DNA of 33,146 nucleotides from Rhodospirillales bacterium RIFCSPLOWO2_02_FULL_58_16 (lineage in GTDB: Bacteria > Pseudomonadota > Alphaproteobacteria > Rhodospirillales > 2-02-FULL-58-16): positions 36,630 to 69,775 of the forward strand of contig MIAA01000002.1 in NCBI GenBank assembly GCA_001830425.1. Reading direction: 5' to 3'. Shown here piece after piece: positions 18,761 through 26,982 of the stretch. Within the stretch, counting starts at the first letter, position 1, and each line of letters starts with the position of its first letter. The position numbers and the translations under genes were made by a program. Below the pieces are notes generated by a model. It saw only the letters and a list, made by a program, of their open reading frames with translations. It had not been told where the DNA came from and made no database searches.

Positions 18761-21454
18761 CTATCCGATATCCCTCCGCTTGAACGTCATCTCTGCGAAG
18801 GTGGACTTATACGGCGATTCGCCCAACTTCTTGATCGTCCCGGATGCAATCTTGAACCGGTAGTTCTGCGTTACCGGGTCCGGAACACGCGGAGTGATGT
18901 TGTTGGCGGGAGAGTCCTTCCTGAGGAAGTAAGTGAAGGCCACGCCCTTTTTTACCGATGGAGTCACCAAGGCAACGGCGGTGAATTGGCCGGTAACGGT
19001 CTTGATATGCCCGCGCTTCGTCAGTCCCGTAAAGGACATGTCGTCGCCCTTGACGCCGAGGTTAAAGTCCTTCTGGACCGGCACTCTTGTCGACTCGATG
19101 GAGACCATATCGCCGGATTCCACGCCTCGCGTCTTGGCGTCGTCGGGATTGATTTCGATGAAATTGACCGGCCAGCGCTGCTGGATGTAGGCCCGGCGTT
19201 GAAGATCATCGAAGCCTGACTGCCAAACTTCATTGATGCGGCCGTTGCTGATCCACAACTCGCCGTCCTTGGGACTCATGTATTCGTAAAAGTCTTTCCA
19301 GAAGCCCCAAGGCGCCTTCAGCATGTTCAGCTTGCCGGTCTGCGAGCCGAACGAGGTGAGGCGCTTGTTGAGAATCGTCGGCCCCTCCGGACCGGTCGCC
19401 GGCAAGGTAAGATGACGATTGTAATCATGCAGACGCTTGGTTTCGACGATCTTGCCGTCATCAAGCAGCAATGGGCATTGCAGGCCGGTGGTGCCGTAAG
19501 AGCGAAGCAGATCATGCGCCTTGACGCCCTTGGCCTTGGCAACGACCTTGATCGCGTTGTAATCCTCGCGTCCGCCACGACTGAACCGGCAGGATTCCTC
19601 GAACACATCGTTTGATTCCTTCCAGTCGTAACCCTCGAAGCCCATCTTCTTGGCGAACATCGACACGATCATCCAGTCGGGCTTGGCGTCGCCCGGAGCA
19701 TCATAGAACTTGGAATAAAGACGGATGCGCCGCTCGCCGTTGCTGCGGGTGAAGTCGTGTTCGCCCCAACCCGACGCCGGCAGTATGATGTCGGCGTATT
19801 GGCTTCCTATCGGATCAACCATATAGATATCCTGGTTGACCATCACCATGCCGCCCGAGTCGGTTCGCTTGATCAGGGTGTCGATGATTGATTGCTTGTC
19901 GGTATTGCGGACCTGATTCGGGTTGAGCTTGGTCTGGCGCTTGAAGGCATCCTCAAGCGCCGTACTGCCGGCCATCGCCTGTATCCAGGTCGTTCCGACC
20001 ACATAGGCAAAGCGGACATTGCCCGATTCGACCCAGCGGTCGAGGTCAAGGCGATCACGGCGGCGGCCCGGATGCTTGTAAGGCGACTTCATATCGGGAT
20101 AAGGCCCGCCGGCGGCGCCGCCGCGCTGATGTCCGCCGAGGCGGGTCATAACGGAGCCGGGGCGACCGCCGACTCCCAGGATCACGCCGAGCGTGCCGAT
20201 GGAAACGGTGTTGAGGTAATTGTTCGACCAGTAATTGCCTTTCTCGATAGCGATGGTGGTCTTGACCCGCTGGCCGTTAGCCTTGGGCTTGGCCATCATC
20301 TCCGCCGCCATCAGTATCTTGGCGGGGTCGATGCCGGCGATCTTGGCCGCCACCTCCGGCTTGGATTCTTCCTGTTCCAGCAGCCACTTCTTCCAATCAT
20401 CGTAACTCTTGACCTGGAAATTGCCCCAGGTGGTGCGCCACTGCCAGGGCGTATTGCGGGTGCCTTGGCCGAAGCCGGAATCCGTCTCCCAGAAATTGTT
20501 CACCATCTTGGCGATGAATTCCTTGTCCTCCCAGCCGTTCTCAAGGATGACGCGCTGGATGGCCAGATGAACAGGAGTGTCGGAGCCGGGGTTGACGTCG
20601 ATATAAAGGCCGCCGTTCTTTTCGACGAACGCCGCGCCCGCAGTGCGACGCGGGTTGACCATAATGACCTTGGTCTTGTTCTTCTGAATGCCTTTCAGTA
20701 TCCATTCGTTCCATACGACGGTCTTGGTCTCGAACGGATCGGTGCCGGAGATCAGTATGGTATCGGCCAGCGCAAAGTCTTCGTAAGCGCCGCCGAAGAT
20801 GTCATAGCCGATATCGGTCCAGCCCGGCACTGAATCGACTATCGAAGGATGGTCGTGCTCGGCCACCGCCGGAGTGCCGATGCTCTTGAAGGCCAGCTTA
20901 GTCAGGGCGTAGGTATTCTCGTAGAACTGATAGCTGAAGAACTTGAGCGCCCAGGCGCTCTCACCATGCGTCTCGATCACATGCTTGCTGACGCCCGCCA
21001 TGACATCAAGAGCCAAATCCCAGGACACCGGCGTCAGGACGCCGTTGACCCGAAGTAGCGGCGTCTTCAGGCGATCCGCCGTCTGCCCCTTGGAATTGTA
21101 GACTTTTTGGGCGATACAGCCGCCACGGATGCTGTGGTCGCCGCCGACGTTGACCACCTTGGCGTCGGGATCGGCGACAACGACTATGTTATGCAGTTTA
21201 CCGTTGTAAACGGCCTGGGTGTACTGGTTGGGACCGACCCAGCCGCCCTGCAACGGGCCGAGGGTGTAGTCGCGCCCCAGCGCATTCTGGTTCTTCTTCG
21301 GTCCACCGTCGGGAGTTCCCGTCGGCCAACGAAAGACCTTGTAGCCGCAGGCGACGATGCAATAATCGCAGGCGGTGGTGATGACATCGGCGTTCTTGGG
21401 CGGCAGCGGCGCCTTGTCGGCCGGCTTGAACTTCGGAGTTGACATGTTTGACAT
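18761..21454 (-). CDS. idrA: Molybdopterin oxidoreductase, AioA/IdrA family (iodate reductase-like catalytic subunit)
   Basis: 897 residues; GGGGGGAA precedes ATG 21454. Periplasmic bis-MGD molybdoenzyme of the arsenite oxidase/iodate reductase branch of the DMSO reductase family. The N-terminal cluster motif is C29-x2-C32-x3-C36 followed by S108 in DHSIRGG where other families have a fourth Cys, as expected for a [3Fe-4S] cluster. Typical segments include VSWDLALDVMA, FETKTVVWNEW, NGERRIRLYSKF and a C-terminal molybdopterin-binding domain. There is no export signal, consistent with co-export on the Tat signal of its Rieske partner 12 bp upstream. The Rieske plus two dihaem peroxidases context points to iodate reductase (IdrA) over arsenite oxidase. 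Substrate assignment is inference from family and neighbourhood. Confidence 0.8.
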   Translation of the reverse strand: MSNMSTPKFKPADKAPLPPKNADVITTACDYCIVACGYKVFRWPTGTPDGGPKKNQNALGRDYTLGPLQGGWVGPNQYTQAVYNGKLHNIVVVADPDAKVVNVGGDHSIRGGCIAQKVYNSKGQTADRLKTPLLRVNGVLTPVSWDLALDVMAGVSKHVIETHGESAWALKFFSYQFYENTYALTKLAFKSIGTPAVAEHDHPSIVDSVPGWTDIGYDIFGGAYEDFALADTILISGTDPFETKTVVWNEWILKGIQKNKTKVIMVNPRRTAGAAFVEKNGGLYIDVNPGSDTPVHLAIQRVILENGWEDKEFIAKMVNNFWETDSGFGQGTRNTPWQWRTTWGNFQVKSYDDWKKWLLEQEESKPEVAAKIAGIDPAKILMAAEMMAKPKANGQRVKTTIAIEKGNYWSNNYLNTVSIGTLGVILGVGGRPGSVMTRLGGHQRGGAAGGPYPDMKSPYKHPGRRRDRLDLDRWVESGNVRFAYVVGTTWIQAMAGSTALEDAFKRQTKLNPNQVRNTDKQSIIDTLIKRTDSGGMVMVNQDIYMVDPIGSQYADIILPASGWGEHDFTRSNGERRIRLYSKFYDAPGDAKPDWMIVSMFAKKMGFEGYDWKESNDVFEESCRFSRGGREDYNAIKVVAKAKGVKAHDLLRSYGTTGLQCPLLLDDGKIVETKRLHDYNRHLTLPATGPEGPTILNKRLTSFGSQTGKLNMLKAPWGFWKDFYEYMSPKDGELWISNGRINEVWQSGFDDLQRRAYIQQRWPVNFIEINPDDAKTRGVESGDMVSIESTRVPVQKDFNLGVKGDDMSFTGLTKRGHIKTVTGQFTAVALVTPSVKKGVAFTYFLRKDSPANNITPRVPDPVTQNYRFKIASGTIKKLGESPYKSTFAEMTFKRRDIG

Positions 21455-21466
21455 GGATATTCCCCC

Positions 21467-22021
21467 CTAACCCTTGAGATTGTCGTAGCGACCGTAGATC
21501 AGACCAAGCATCCCGACCGCATAGATGTTGTCGTTCTCGGTCTCCAGCAGCACCTGCGGCAAACTTTCCGTGCCGTGTCCGCTGATGATGATGCCGTGCC
21601 TAGTAAGATCAAAGGTTGACTGGTGAAACTGGCATGGGCCGAGTGCTTGGTGCATGGGCTGGAAAGACTTCCCCAAATCACCGCCCATATGGGTGCAAAG
21701 GGTGTTAAAGGCGACCACATCGCGCCCCGTCCCGATGCCGCCGCCGGCCGGCGTGCCGAGCTTGACCAGCACGCTGTTGGAGTTTTTGTTCTTGTCGGGA
21801 TAGTTGAAAGCCATGGGCTTGTTGGTCTCAAGCTCACTCAACTTGCCGATCAGGGCGCGCGGGTAACTGACCGTTTCGGCCGCAATTGCCCGTCCGCCCA
21901 TTCCCGGAATGCCGGTCAGAAGAATGACCCCGCCGACCGCTGCGCCGCCGCCCCGCAGGAACGCCCTGCGGCTGAGGCACTCTTGATGGGCGTCGTGATA
22001 TTCATGTGATGTAGATGACAT
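21467..22021 (-). CDS. idrB: Rieske [2Fe-2S] small subunit with Tat signal (IdrB/AioB type)
   Basis: 184 residues. The start is ATG 22021 with GGGAG seven bases upstream. A twin-arginine signal SRRAFLRG (R18, R19) and hydrophobic stretch precede a Rieske fold. Cluster ligands are C109-T-H111 and C130-Q-F-H133. The two extra cysteines that form the disulfide of bc1-type Rieske proteins are replaced by G114 and F132. Electrons would pass between the molybdoenzyme [3Fe-4S] cluster and periplasmic cytochromes. It lies directly upstream of the catalytic subunit, in the same order as the small and large subunits of arsenite oxidase. Confidence 0.88.
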   Translation of the reverse strand: MSSTSHEYHDAHQECLSRRAFLRGGGAAVGGVILLTGIPGMGGRAIAAETVSYPRALIGKLSELETNKPMAFNYPDKNKNSNSVLVKLGTPAGGGIGTGRDVVAFNTLCTHMGGDLGKSFQPMHQALGPCQFHQSTFDLTRHGIIISGHGTESLPQVLLETENDNIYAVGMLGLIYGRYDNLKG

Positions 22022-22032
22022 GGTGATCTCCC

Positions 22033-23253
22033 TCACTTCGTGCCGATGGATGACAACAGGGTCTCAAGACCGATACGCTTGGCCTGCGCCTGGGTCAGGC
22101 CGGCGACATCCGCCTTGGCGGCGTATGCCGGAACCTTGGGGACCGCCATGGTGATCTGCTCACCGCTGATTTCGGTGAGGAAAGCAACCAGCGCGGCCTT
22201 TTCGTCCTTGGTCAGATTGAGCGGTTTCAAAACCGTGGTCTTGTTGCCGACCATCTTGGTGAACTCGTTTTCGCCGCCGCCCTTGTTGTAGAATTCGACG
22301 ACCTCATCAAGAGTGAAAAACTGGCCGGCGTGCATGTAAGGCGCCGTGTATTTCAGGTAGCGCAGGGGCTGGGTGCGGAACTTGCCCATGTCGCTCTTGT
22401 ATTTGGTCTGGAAATAAAGACCGGGATCATCCTTGAAGTCGCGGTAGCCGGTCTCGGTAATTCCCTTTTGATACAGTTCCCAACGATAGGTGATGGTGTT
22501 CAATCCGACATCCGCGAACTCCTGCGGACGCGGAACGCCGAGGTTGTGATATTTCTCATCGGTCAGCATCGGTCCGTTATGACATTCGATGCAGTTGGCC
22601 TTGCCGGTAAACAGCTCCATGCCCTTGACGGCGGTCGCCGACAGCGCCGCCTTGTCGCCGCCGAGATAGCGGTCGAGCGGCGAGTCCTTCTGGGTCAGCG
22701 TTTCGCGCTCGAAGACGGCAATGGCCAGCCAGGCGTCATTGAGAACCGGGTTGAGCGTTCCGAACGCCGCCTTGAACATCTTGTCGTATTCCGGCACCTG
22801 GCGCAGACGCCACTCCATCACGTCGTCCTCGCCGTTGCCGGCCACGGCGCCCTGCGCGGCGGTGCGCGCCTGCGCCTCCAGGCTGCCGTCCGAGCCTTCC
22901 CAGAACAGCTTGCTGAGATAGCCGGTGTTGACCACCGTCTGGCAGTTACGCCAGTGAACGGTGCCCGGATAGCCCCGGCAAATCGGTTCATTAAAACCCC
23001 AGCCCTGCTTGGGATCATGACAATCGGCGCACGACAGGCTGGCGTCGCCGCTCAACTTGGGATCGAAGTAGAGCAACTTGCCCAACTCGACCTTGGCCGG
23101 CGTATTCAGGTTATCCGTCGGCTGGGGCACCGGCCCCAGCGGCATCAACTGCTTTTTGGTCATCTCGGCCAGCGCGTCGGAAGCGCCTGACGCCAAAAGC
23201 ACCCCGGCGGCGACTATGCCGGAAAGGATTATTCTTCGCGTGTTGAATCTCAT
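22033..23253 (-). CDS. Dihaem cytochrome c peroxidase/MauG family protein (IdrP-like)
   Basis: 406 residues from ATG 23253, with GGAGGGACG just upstream. Sec signal (about 1-29, ...ASDALA|E). Haem sites CADCH (C75-H79) and CIECH (C221-H225) have the spacing of bacterial dihaem peroxidases. FNEPICRGYPGTVHWRNCQT and LRYLKYTAPYMHAGQF match the family core. Iodate reductase clusters encode two such proteins, IdrP1 and IdrP2, proposed to remove H2O2 or reactive iodine intermediates. Which of the two this one corresponds to is not decided. It lies 12 bp before the Rieske start. Confidence 0.85.
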   Translation of the reverse strand: MRFNTRRIILSGIVAAGVLLASGASDALAEMTKKQLMPLGPVPQPTDNLNTPAKVELGKLLYFDPKLSGDASLSCADCHDPKQGWGFNEPICRGYPGTVHWRNCQTVVNTGYLSKLFWEGSDGSLEAQARTAAQGAVAGNGEDDVMEWRLRQVPEYDKMFKAAFGTLNPVLNDAWLAIAVFERETLTQKDSPLDRYLGGDKAALSATAVKGMELFTGKANCIECHNGPMLTDEKYHNLGVPRPQEFADVGLNTITYRWELYQKGITETGYRDFKDDPGLYFQTKYKSDMGKFRTQPLRYLKYTAPYMHAGQFFTLDEVVEFYNKGGGENEFTKMVGNKTTVLKPLNLTKDEKAALVAFLTEISGEQITMAVPKVPAYAAKADVAGLTQAQAKRIGLETLLSSIGTK

Positions 23254-23269
23254 CGCACGTCCCTCCCCC

Positions 23270-24460
23270 CTAATTCTTGACATTCAGCCAATCCTTGATC
23301 GGCTGATATTTCTGGGACACCACGACCGGCGTGTCGGTGACCGGCATGGCGCTGCTTAAGGCTTCAAGAAAGGCTATCAGATCGGACTTCTCGCCGCCCG
23401 ACAGTCCCAGCGGCTTCAATTCAGTCGCCAACGGATCATCGTGGCCACCGCCCTGGTTGTAGAATTCCACCACGTCGGCCAGGGTGGCCAACATGCCGTT
23501 GTGCATATAAGGCGCGGTGTACTTGAGTTCGCGCAGGGTCGGCGTAATGAACTTGCCGACGTCAGCGACGTTCTTGCTGACGGTGTAGTAGCCGACATCG
23601 CGCCGCCACACATGCGGCTTGGGCACGCCGTGATTGTCGATCAAGGACTGATAGGTCAGGTGCCGGACCGGATTCTTGAACACCTCCATGTTCTCCGGCA
23701 CGCCGGTGTTATGCGGAGCGCCGTCTGAGAAATAGGCGCCGTTATGGCACGAGCTGCATTTACCCTTGCCCTCGAACACGGCGCGGCCGCTCTGCGCCGC
23801 TGATGACATCTTACCGGCATCGAAAGGCGCATCCTTGGAAACCAGCGTTTCCAGGTAGGCGATCAAGGCGTTGCGGGCATAGGGCGAGGTGCAGTCTTTC
23901 TCGTCCTTGAAGGCTTCCTTGCACAAACGCACATATTCCGGGTCCTGCTTCATGCGCTCATGCAGGACGCGCATGTCGAGGTTCATCATGGTGGTTTCGG
24001 TGATCATGTCACGGATGACATCGTTCATGTCGGCCCCCATGCGACCGTCCCAGCTCCAGCCGACGTTCTTGAAATCGGATTTGTAGACGGCATTGACAAG
24101 CGTGGGAGCGTTACGGAAGTGATCAGTGCCGGGATAGGCCTTCGACAACGGCATGCCGTCGCCAAAACCCTTGGCCGGATCGTGACAGGTGGCGCAACTG
24201 ATGGCGCCGTCGCCGGAAACGCGGGCATCGTAGAACAGCCGCCGACCCATCTCCACCTTCGCCGGTTCCTGCGCCTTGCGGGCGGCCAGGGGACCGAGGA
24301 GCAGAGGATCAACCTTGGGAGCCTCCTTGGCGGCAGCCGGGGCGGAAGCCCCCGCCGCCGGAGCTGCGCCGCCGGTCTCGGAACCGGTGCAGCCGGCGCC
24401 CGCCAGCGCCGCAGCTCCCATAAACAGAACGGGTAGTATCTTTGCAGTAAATCGCCTCAT
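23270..24460 (-). CDS. Dihaem cytochrome c peroxidase/MauG family protein, possible lipoprotein (IdrP-like)
   Basis: 396 residues from ATG 24460 with an AAGGGGGGG ribosome-binding site. The signal region ends ...AALAGAGC24, which could be a relaxed lipobox, followed by an Ala/Pro-rich linker (about 25-50) typical of membrane-tethered periplasmic proteins. Haem sites are CATCH (C89-H93) and CSSCH (C235-H239); the family core LRELKYTAPYMHNGML is present. It is a clear paralogue of the next gene, with the two adjacent and 16 bp apart. Family function is peroxide reduction using cytochrome or cupredoxin electrons; the role here is inferred from the Idr-like context. Confidence 0.85.
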   Translation of the reverse strand: MRRFTAKILPVLFMGAAALAGAGCTGSETGGAAPAAGASAPAAAKEAPKVDPLLLGPLAARKAQEPAKVEMGRRLFYDARVSGDGAISCATCHDPAKGFGDGMPLSKAYPGTDHFRNAPTLVNAVYKSDFKNVGWSWDGRMGADMNDVIRDMITETTMMNLDMRVLHERMKQDPEYVRLCKEAFKDEKDCTSPYARNALIAYLETLVSKDAPFDAGKMSSAAQSGRAVFEGKGKCSSCHNGAYFSDGAPHNTGVPENMEVFKNPVRHLTYQSLIDNHGVPKPHVWRRDVGYYTVSKNVADVGKFITPTLRELKYTAPYMHNGMLATLADVVEFYNQGGGHDDPLATELKPLGLSGGEKSDLIAFLEALSSAMPVTDTPVVVSQKYQPIKDWLNVKN

Positions 24461-24477
24461 GTCACCCCCCCTTATTA

Positions 24478-25263
24478 TCAGTTGGAAAAGACGAAATTCG
24501 CGTCAACCTTGCCGCCTTGAGGCACGGTTAATTTCACTTCCTTAAGCCCGTAGCGCGGATGCCACGCCTTCACGGTGTGGGTTCCCGGTGGAACGCCGTC
24601 GAGCGAGAATGTTCCGTCTTCGCCCACGACCTCCACATAGGGATGATCGGGCGCCATCAGGAAACCGAACATGAAATTGTGGGCCTCGCAGTTGATCGAG
24701 ACGAACGGCGAGCGCCGGGGTTTCAACTCCTGCTCGATATCGCCGGGTTCGGGCTGGCCGAAATTGAACATCGTGCGCTTGACGATGTTCCCGGTCTCGA
24801 CGCCGATCATCTCGCGGGTGTTGATGTTATGCAGAACGCTCGGCGGGTCGCTGTGACGCACGACGATCGAACCCGGACGTATCAATTGCGCCCAGGGACG
24901 GAACCGGCAGCCCTTCTGCTCGATCACATACTTGCCGTCTTTGGGCGCAGTCCACTTCTTGCCCTTGTCGATGCCCTCAATAAAAACAAAGACGCCCCGC
25001 AAGGCGTCATCCTTGACGTCCACCCACACCACCTCACGGAAACCCTCGCCGCACACATCGGGGTTCTTGGTGATAGTGATCTGCTCAACGGCGTCGGCGG
25101 GCAAGGGGCCGGAAAACGTCACCTTGCCCTTGACCGAGCCGCCTCCCGCCACATCGCCCTCTTCATAGGCGGCGGCGGGGAAACAGAACAGGGCCACGGC
25201 AAGCGGCGCCGCGCCCGCAATCATGCAAGTAAGTTTCGTGTAAATGTGTTTCGGAGATTTCAT
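24478..25263 (-). CDS. Exported cupredoxin-like/CarboxypepD-regulatory-like protein
   Basis: First gene after the sigma54 promoter; 261 residues. Sec signal (about 1-32, ...CFPAAA|Y). The central region has a plastocyanin-like ligand pattern: H145 in VLHNIN, then C192-x2-H195-x2-M198 in NCEAHNFM, consistent with a mononuclear copper site. A C-terminal beta-sandwich (VPPGTHTVKAWHPRYG, about 215-260) resembles the carboxypeptidase regulatory-like fold. Similar proteins are annotated as methylamine-utilisation or plastocyanin-like proteins. A likely role is a copper electron carrier, possibly the donor to the two dihaem peroxidases that follow. Confidence 0.8.
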   Translation of the reverse strand: MKSPKHIYTKLTCMIAGAAPLAVALFCFPAAAYEEGDVAGGGSVKGKVTFSGPLPADAVEQITITKNPDVCGEGFREVVWVDVKDDALRGVFVFIEGIDKGKKWTAPKDGKYVIEQKGCRFRPWAQLIRPGSIVVRHSDPPSVLHNINTREMIGVETGNIVKRTMFNFGQPEPGDIEQELKPRRSPFVSINCEAHNFMFGFLMAPDHPYVEVVGEDGTFSLDGVPPGTHTVKAWHPRYGLKEVKLTVPQGGKVDANFVFSN

Positions 25264-25409
25264 AGCGTGGATTTACCTTGTTATTGAAACAGAAAAACGG
25301 CGCGGACGCCCTCGGTGAAGGAACCGGGCAGCGCAACAAACAGCCGACAGCGGAAATGAAAACACAAACGCCCCCCGCCCCTTATTGATCTTGTAGTTAC
25401 GCGATACAC

Positions 25410-25425
25410 AGCAATCCCCATGCCA
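25410..25425 (-). promoter_or_regulatory. Sigma54 promoter of the idr-like operon
   Basis: Read on the minus strand, TGGCATGGGGATTGCT has the -24 GG and -12 GC elements with correct spacing and differs from TGGCACG-N4-TTGCW at one base. It predicts a start near 25398 and a leader of about 135 nt before the cupredoxin gene. Two short palindromes upstream, TCCCC-TTC-GGGGA (25501-25513) and CGCGG/CCGCG (about 25482-25494), sit at plausible enhancer distances. The rest of 25264-25590 holds no gene. Confidence 0.8.
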
Positions 25426-25565
25426 ATCCGAAAGGACAGGGAGCGCTGCCGGTCGCAGAAAATCTCAAAACGATGGATCGGCGCGGACGGCCGCGAGGAT
25501 TCCCCTTCGGGGATACTTCGTTCGACAAGGAAGAATGGGGGTGGTGACGATTAGAGAGACTGATC

Positions 25566-25586
25566 AAAAAACAACCGGGTGGTTGG
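25566..25586 (-). terminator. Intrinsic terminator after the response-regulator gene
   Basis: On the minus strand, CAACC-ACCC-GGTTG forms a hairpin directly followed by TTTTTT, starting 5 bases after the regulator stop codon. It separates the two-component genes from the sigma54-driven operon. Confidence 0.85.
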
Positions 25587-25590
25587 TAAT

Positions 25591-26982
25591 TTACCGCTCG
25601 TCCGCTCCGGCGGTCCCGTCAGTATCGAGACCGTATTGGCCAAGTTTGGTGCGCAAGGTCAGGCGCGAGATGCCGAGAAGCCGGGCTGCGCGGCTTTTGT
25701 TGCCGCCGCAAAATTCGATCATACGCAGGATATGGCGACGCTCGGTATCGGCCAATGTGCCCTTCGGTTCCTCGGCGCCGAAAGGTAAAACCGCGATGGA
25801 ACCGGGAGCAAGAAGTTCTTTGGGCAGATGGATCGGCAAGATTGTTTCCCCTCCTCCCGACAGAATGACCGCGCGCTCCATGACGTTTCGCAGTTCGCGC
25901 ACATTGCCCGGCCAGTTGTAGGATTCCAGAAGATCGACTACCGCCCGGCCGAGCCTCGGCTTGGCCAGCCCCATCACTTGCGCGCCTTGGGCGATGAAAG
26001 ACAGGGCCAGCGGAACGATATCGGGCCGTCGGTCGCGCAAAGGCGGCACGTCGATTCCGGCGACATTGAGCCGGTAATACAGGTCTTCCCGAAACTGCCC
26101 CTTGCCCACCATGGCGTTGAGGTCGCGGTTTGTCGCCGTTACAAACCGGACATCAACGGTGACTTCGACCTGTCCCCCGACGCGACGGAATGTCTGGGTC
26201 TCCAGGGCGCGCAGCAGCTTAGGCTGGAGAGACAGGGACAGATCGCCGATTTCATCGAGAAATAATGTCCCGCCGTCAGCCAGTTCAAGCAAACCGCGCT
26301 TGCGCGTCTTGGCGTCGGTGAACGCTCCTTTTTCATGGCCGAACATCTCGGATTCGAGAAGCCCTTCCGAAATAGCCGAACAGTTGACGGTGATCCACGG
26401 GCCGTTTGAACGTGGACTGTTGGCATGGATCGCCTGAGCCACCCGCTCCTTGCCCGTCCCCGATTCACCCCGTATCAGGACCGGCACCCGCGAGGCGCCG
26501 GCGATCTTGCGCATCATCTCGACCATGGTCAGGAAAGCGGAGCTTTCGCCGATCATGCCGCCATCGCCATCGGTCCCTCGTGAGGTAACGCGCAGACGCT
26601 CGACCTCGGTTCGTAACTGTTGAGTTTCCAAAGCGCGCTGGACCAAGCCCTTAAGATCGTCGATGTCAAACGGCTTGTTGAGATAGTCGTAAGCGCCGGC
26701 CTTGAGAGCGTTAATGGCGGTGCGAACTTCGGGATAGGCGGTCATAACGACGACCAGAACATAGTCATCGAATTCGCGTATTCGTTTCATCACCTCAATG
26801 CCGTCGGAATCAGGAAGACGCAAGTCGAGCAGAATGAGATCAAAGACGTGCTTGCGGGTTAAGTCGACCGCCGCATCGCCGCTTTCGGCTTGCCGCACCT
26901 CGTAGCCCTGCCGCTCCAGAACTTCGGCCACCGTTCGGCGAATAGTGGTGTCGTCGTCAACGATCAGAATTCTTTGCGCCAT
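25591..26982 (-). CDS. NtrC-family sigma54 response regulator
   Basis: 463 residues. The N-terminal receiver has D9-D10-D11 and phospho-acceptor D53 in LILLDLRLPD, T80-region MTAYPE and the K of NKPFD. The AAA+ domain has Walker A GESGTGKE and a sigma54 loop reading GAFTDA instead of the usual GAFTGA, then LFLDEIGD. The C-terminal Fis-type helix-turn-helix ends NKSRAARLLGISRLTLRTKL. Its start lies inside the kinase gene (26-bp overlap), so the pair is translationally coupled. Its gene ends 166 bp upstream of the sigma54 promoter described here, making it the obvious activator of the operon. Confidence 0.92.
   Translation of the reverse strand: MAQRILIVDDDTTIRRTVAEVLERQGYEVRQAESGDAAVDLTRKHVFDLILLDLRLPDSDGIEVMKRIREFDDYVLVVVMTAYPEVRTAINALKAGAYDYLNKPFDIDDLKGLVQRALETQQLRTEVERLRVTSRGTDGDGGMIGESSAFLTMVEMMRKIAGASRVPVLIRGESGTGKERVAQAIHANSPRSNGPWITVNCSAISEGLLESEMFGHEKGAFTDAKTRKRGLLELADGGTLFLDEIGDLSLSLQPKLLRALETQTFRRVGGQVEVTVDVRFVTATNRDLNAMVGKGQFREDLYYRLNVAGIDVPPLRDRRPDIVPLALSFIAQGAQVMGLAKPRLGRAVVDLLESYNWPGNVRELRNVMERAVILSGGGETILPIHLPKELLAPGSIAVLPFGAEEPKGTLADTERRHILRMIEFCGGNKSRAARLLGISRLTLRTKLGQYGLDTDGTAGADER

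Noticed and set aside
18761-22021. Classical arsenite oxidase AioBA
   Set aside because: The fold and subunits match, but two dihaem peroxidases in the same operon and no ars/aio sensor genes favour the iodate reductase branch. Not excluded without a phylogeny.
12820-23190. Several long plus-strand frames opposite the cytochrome operon (for example 12820-13830, 15028-16164, 19892-20833, 22330-23190)
   Set aside because: Each lies opposite a strongly supported minus-strand gene with haem or cofactor motifs. No ribosome-binding pattern or recognisable domain on the plus strand.
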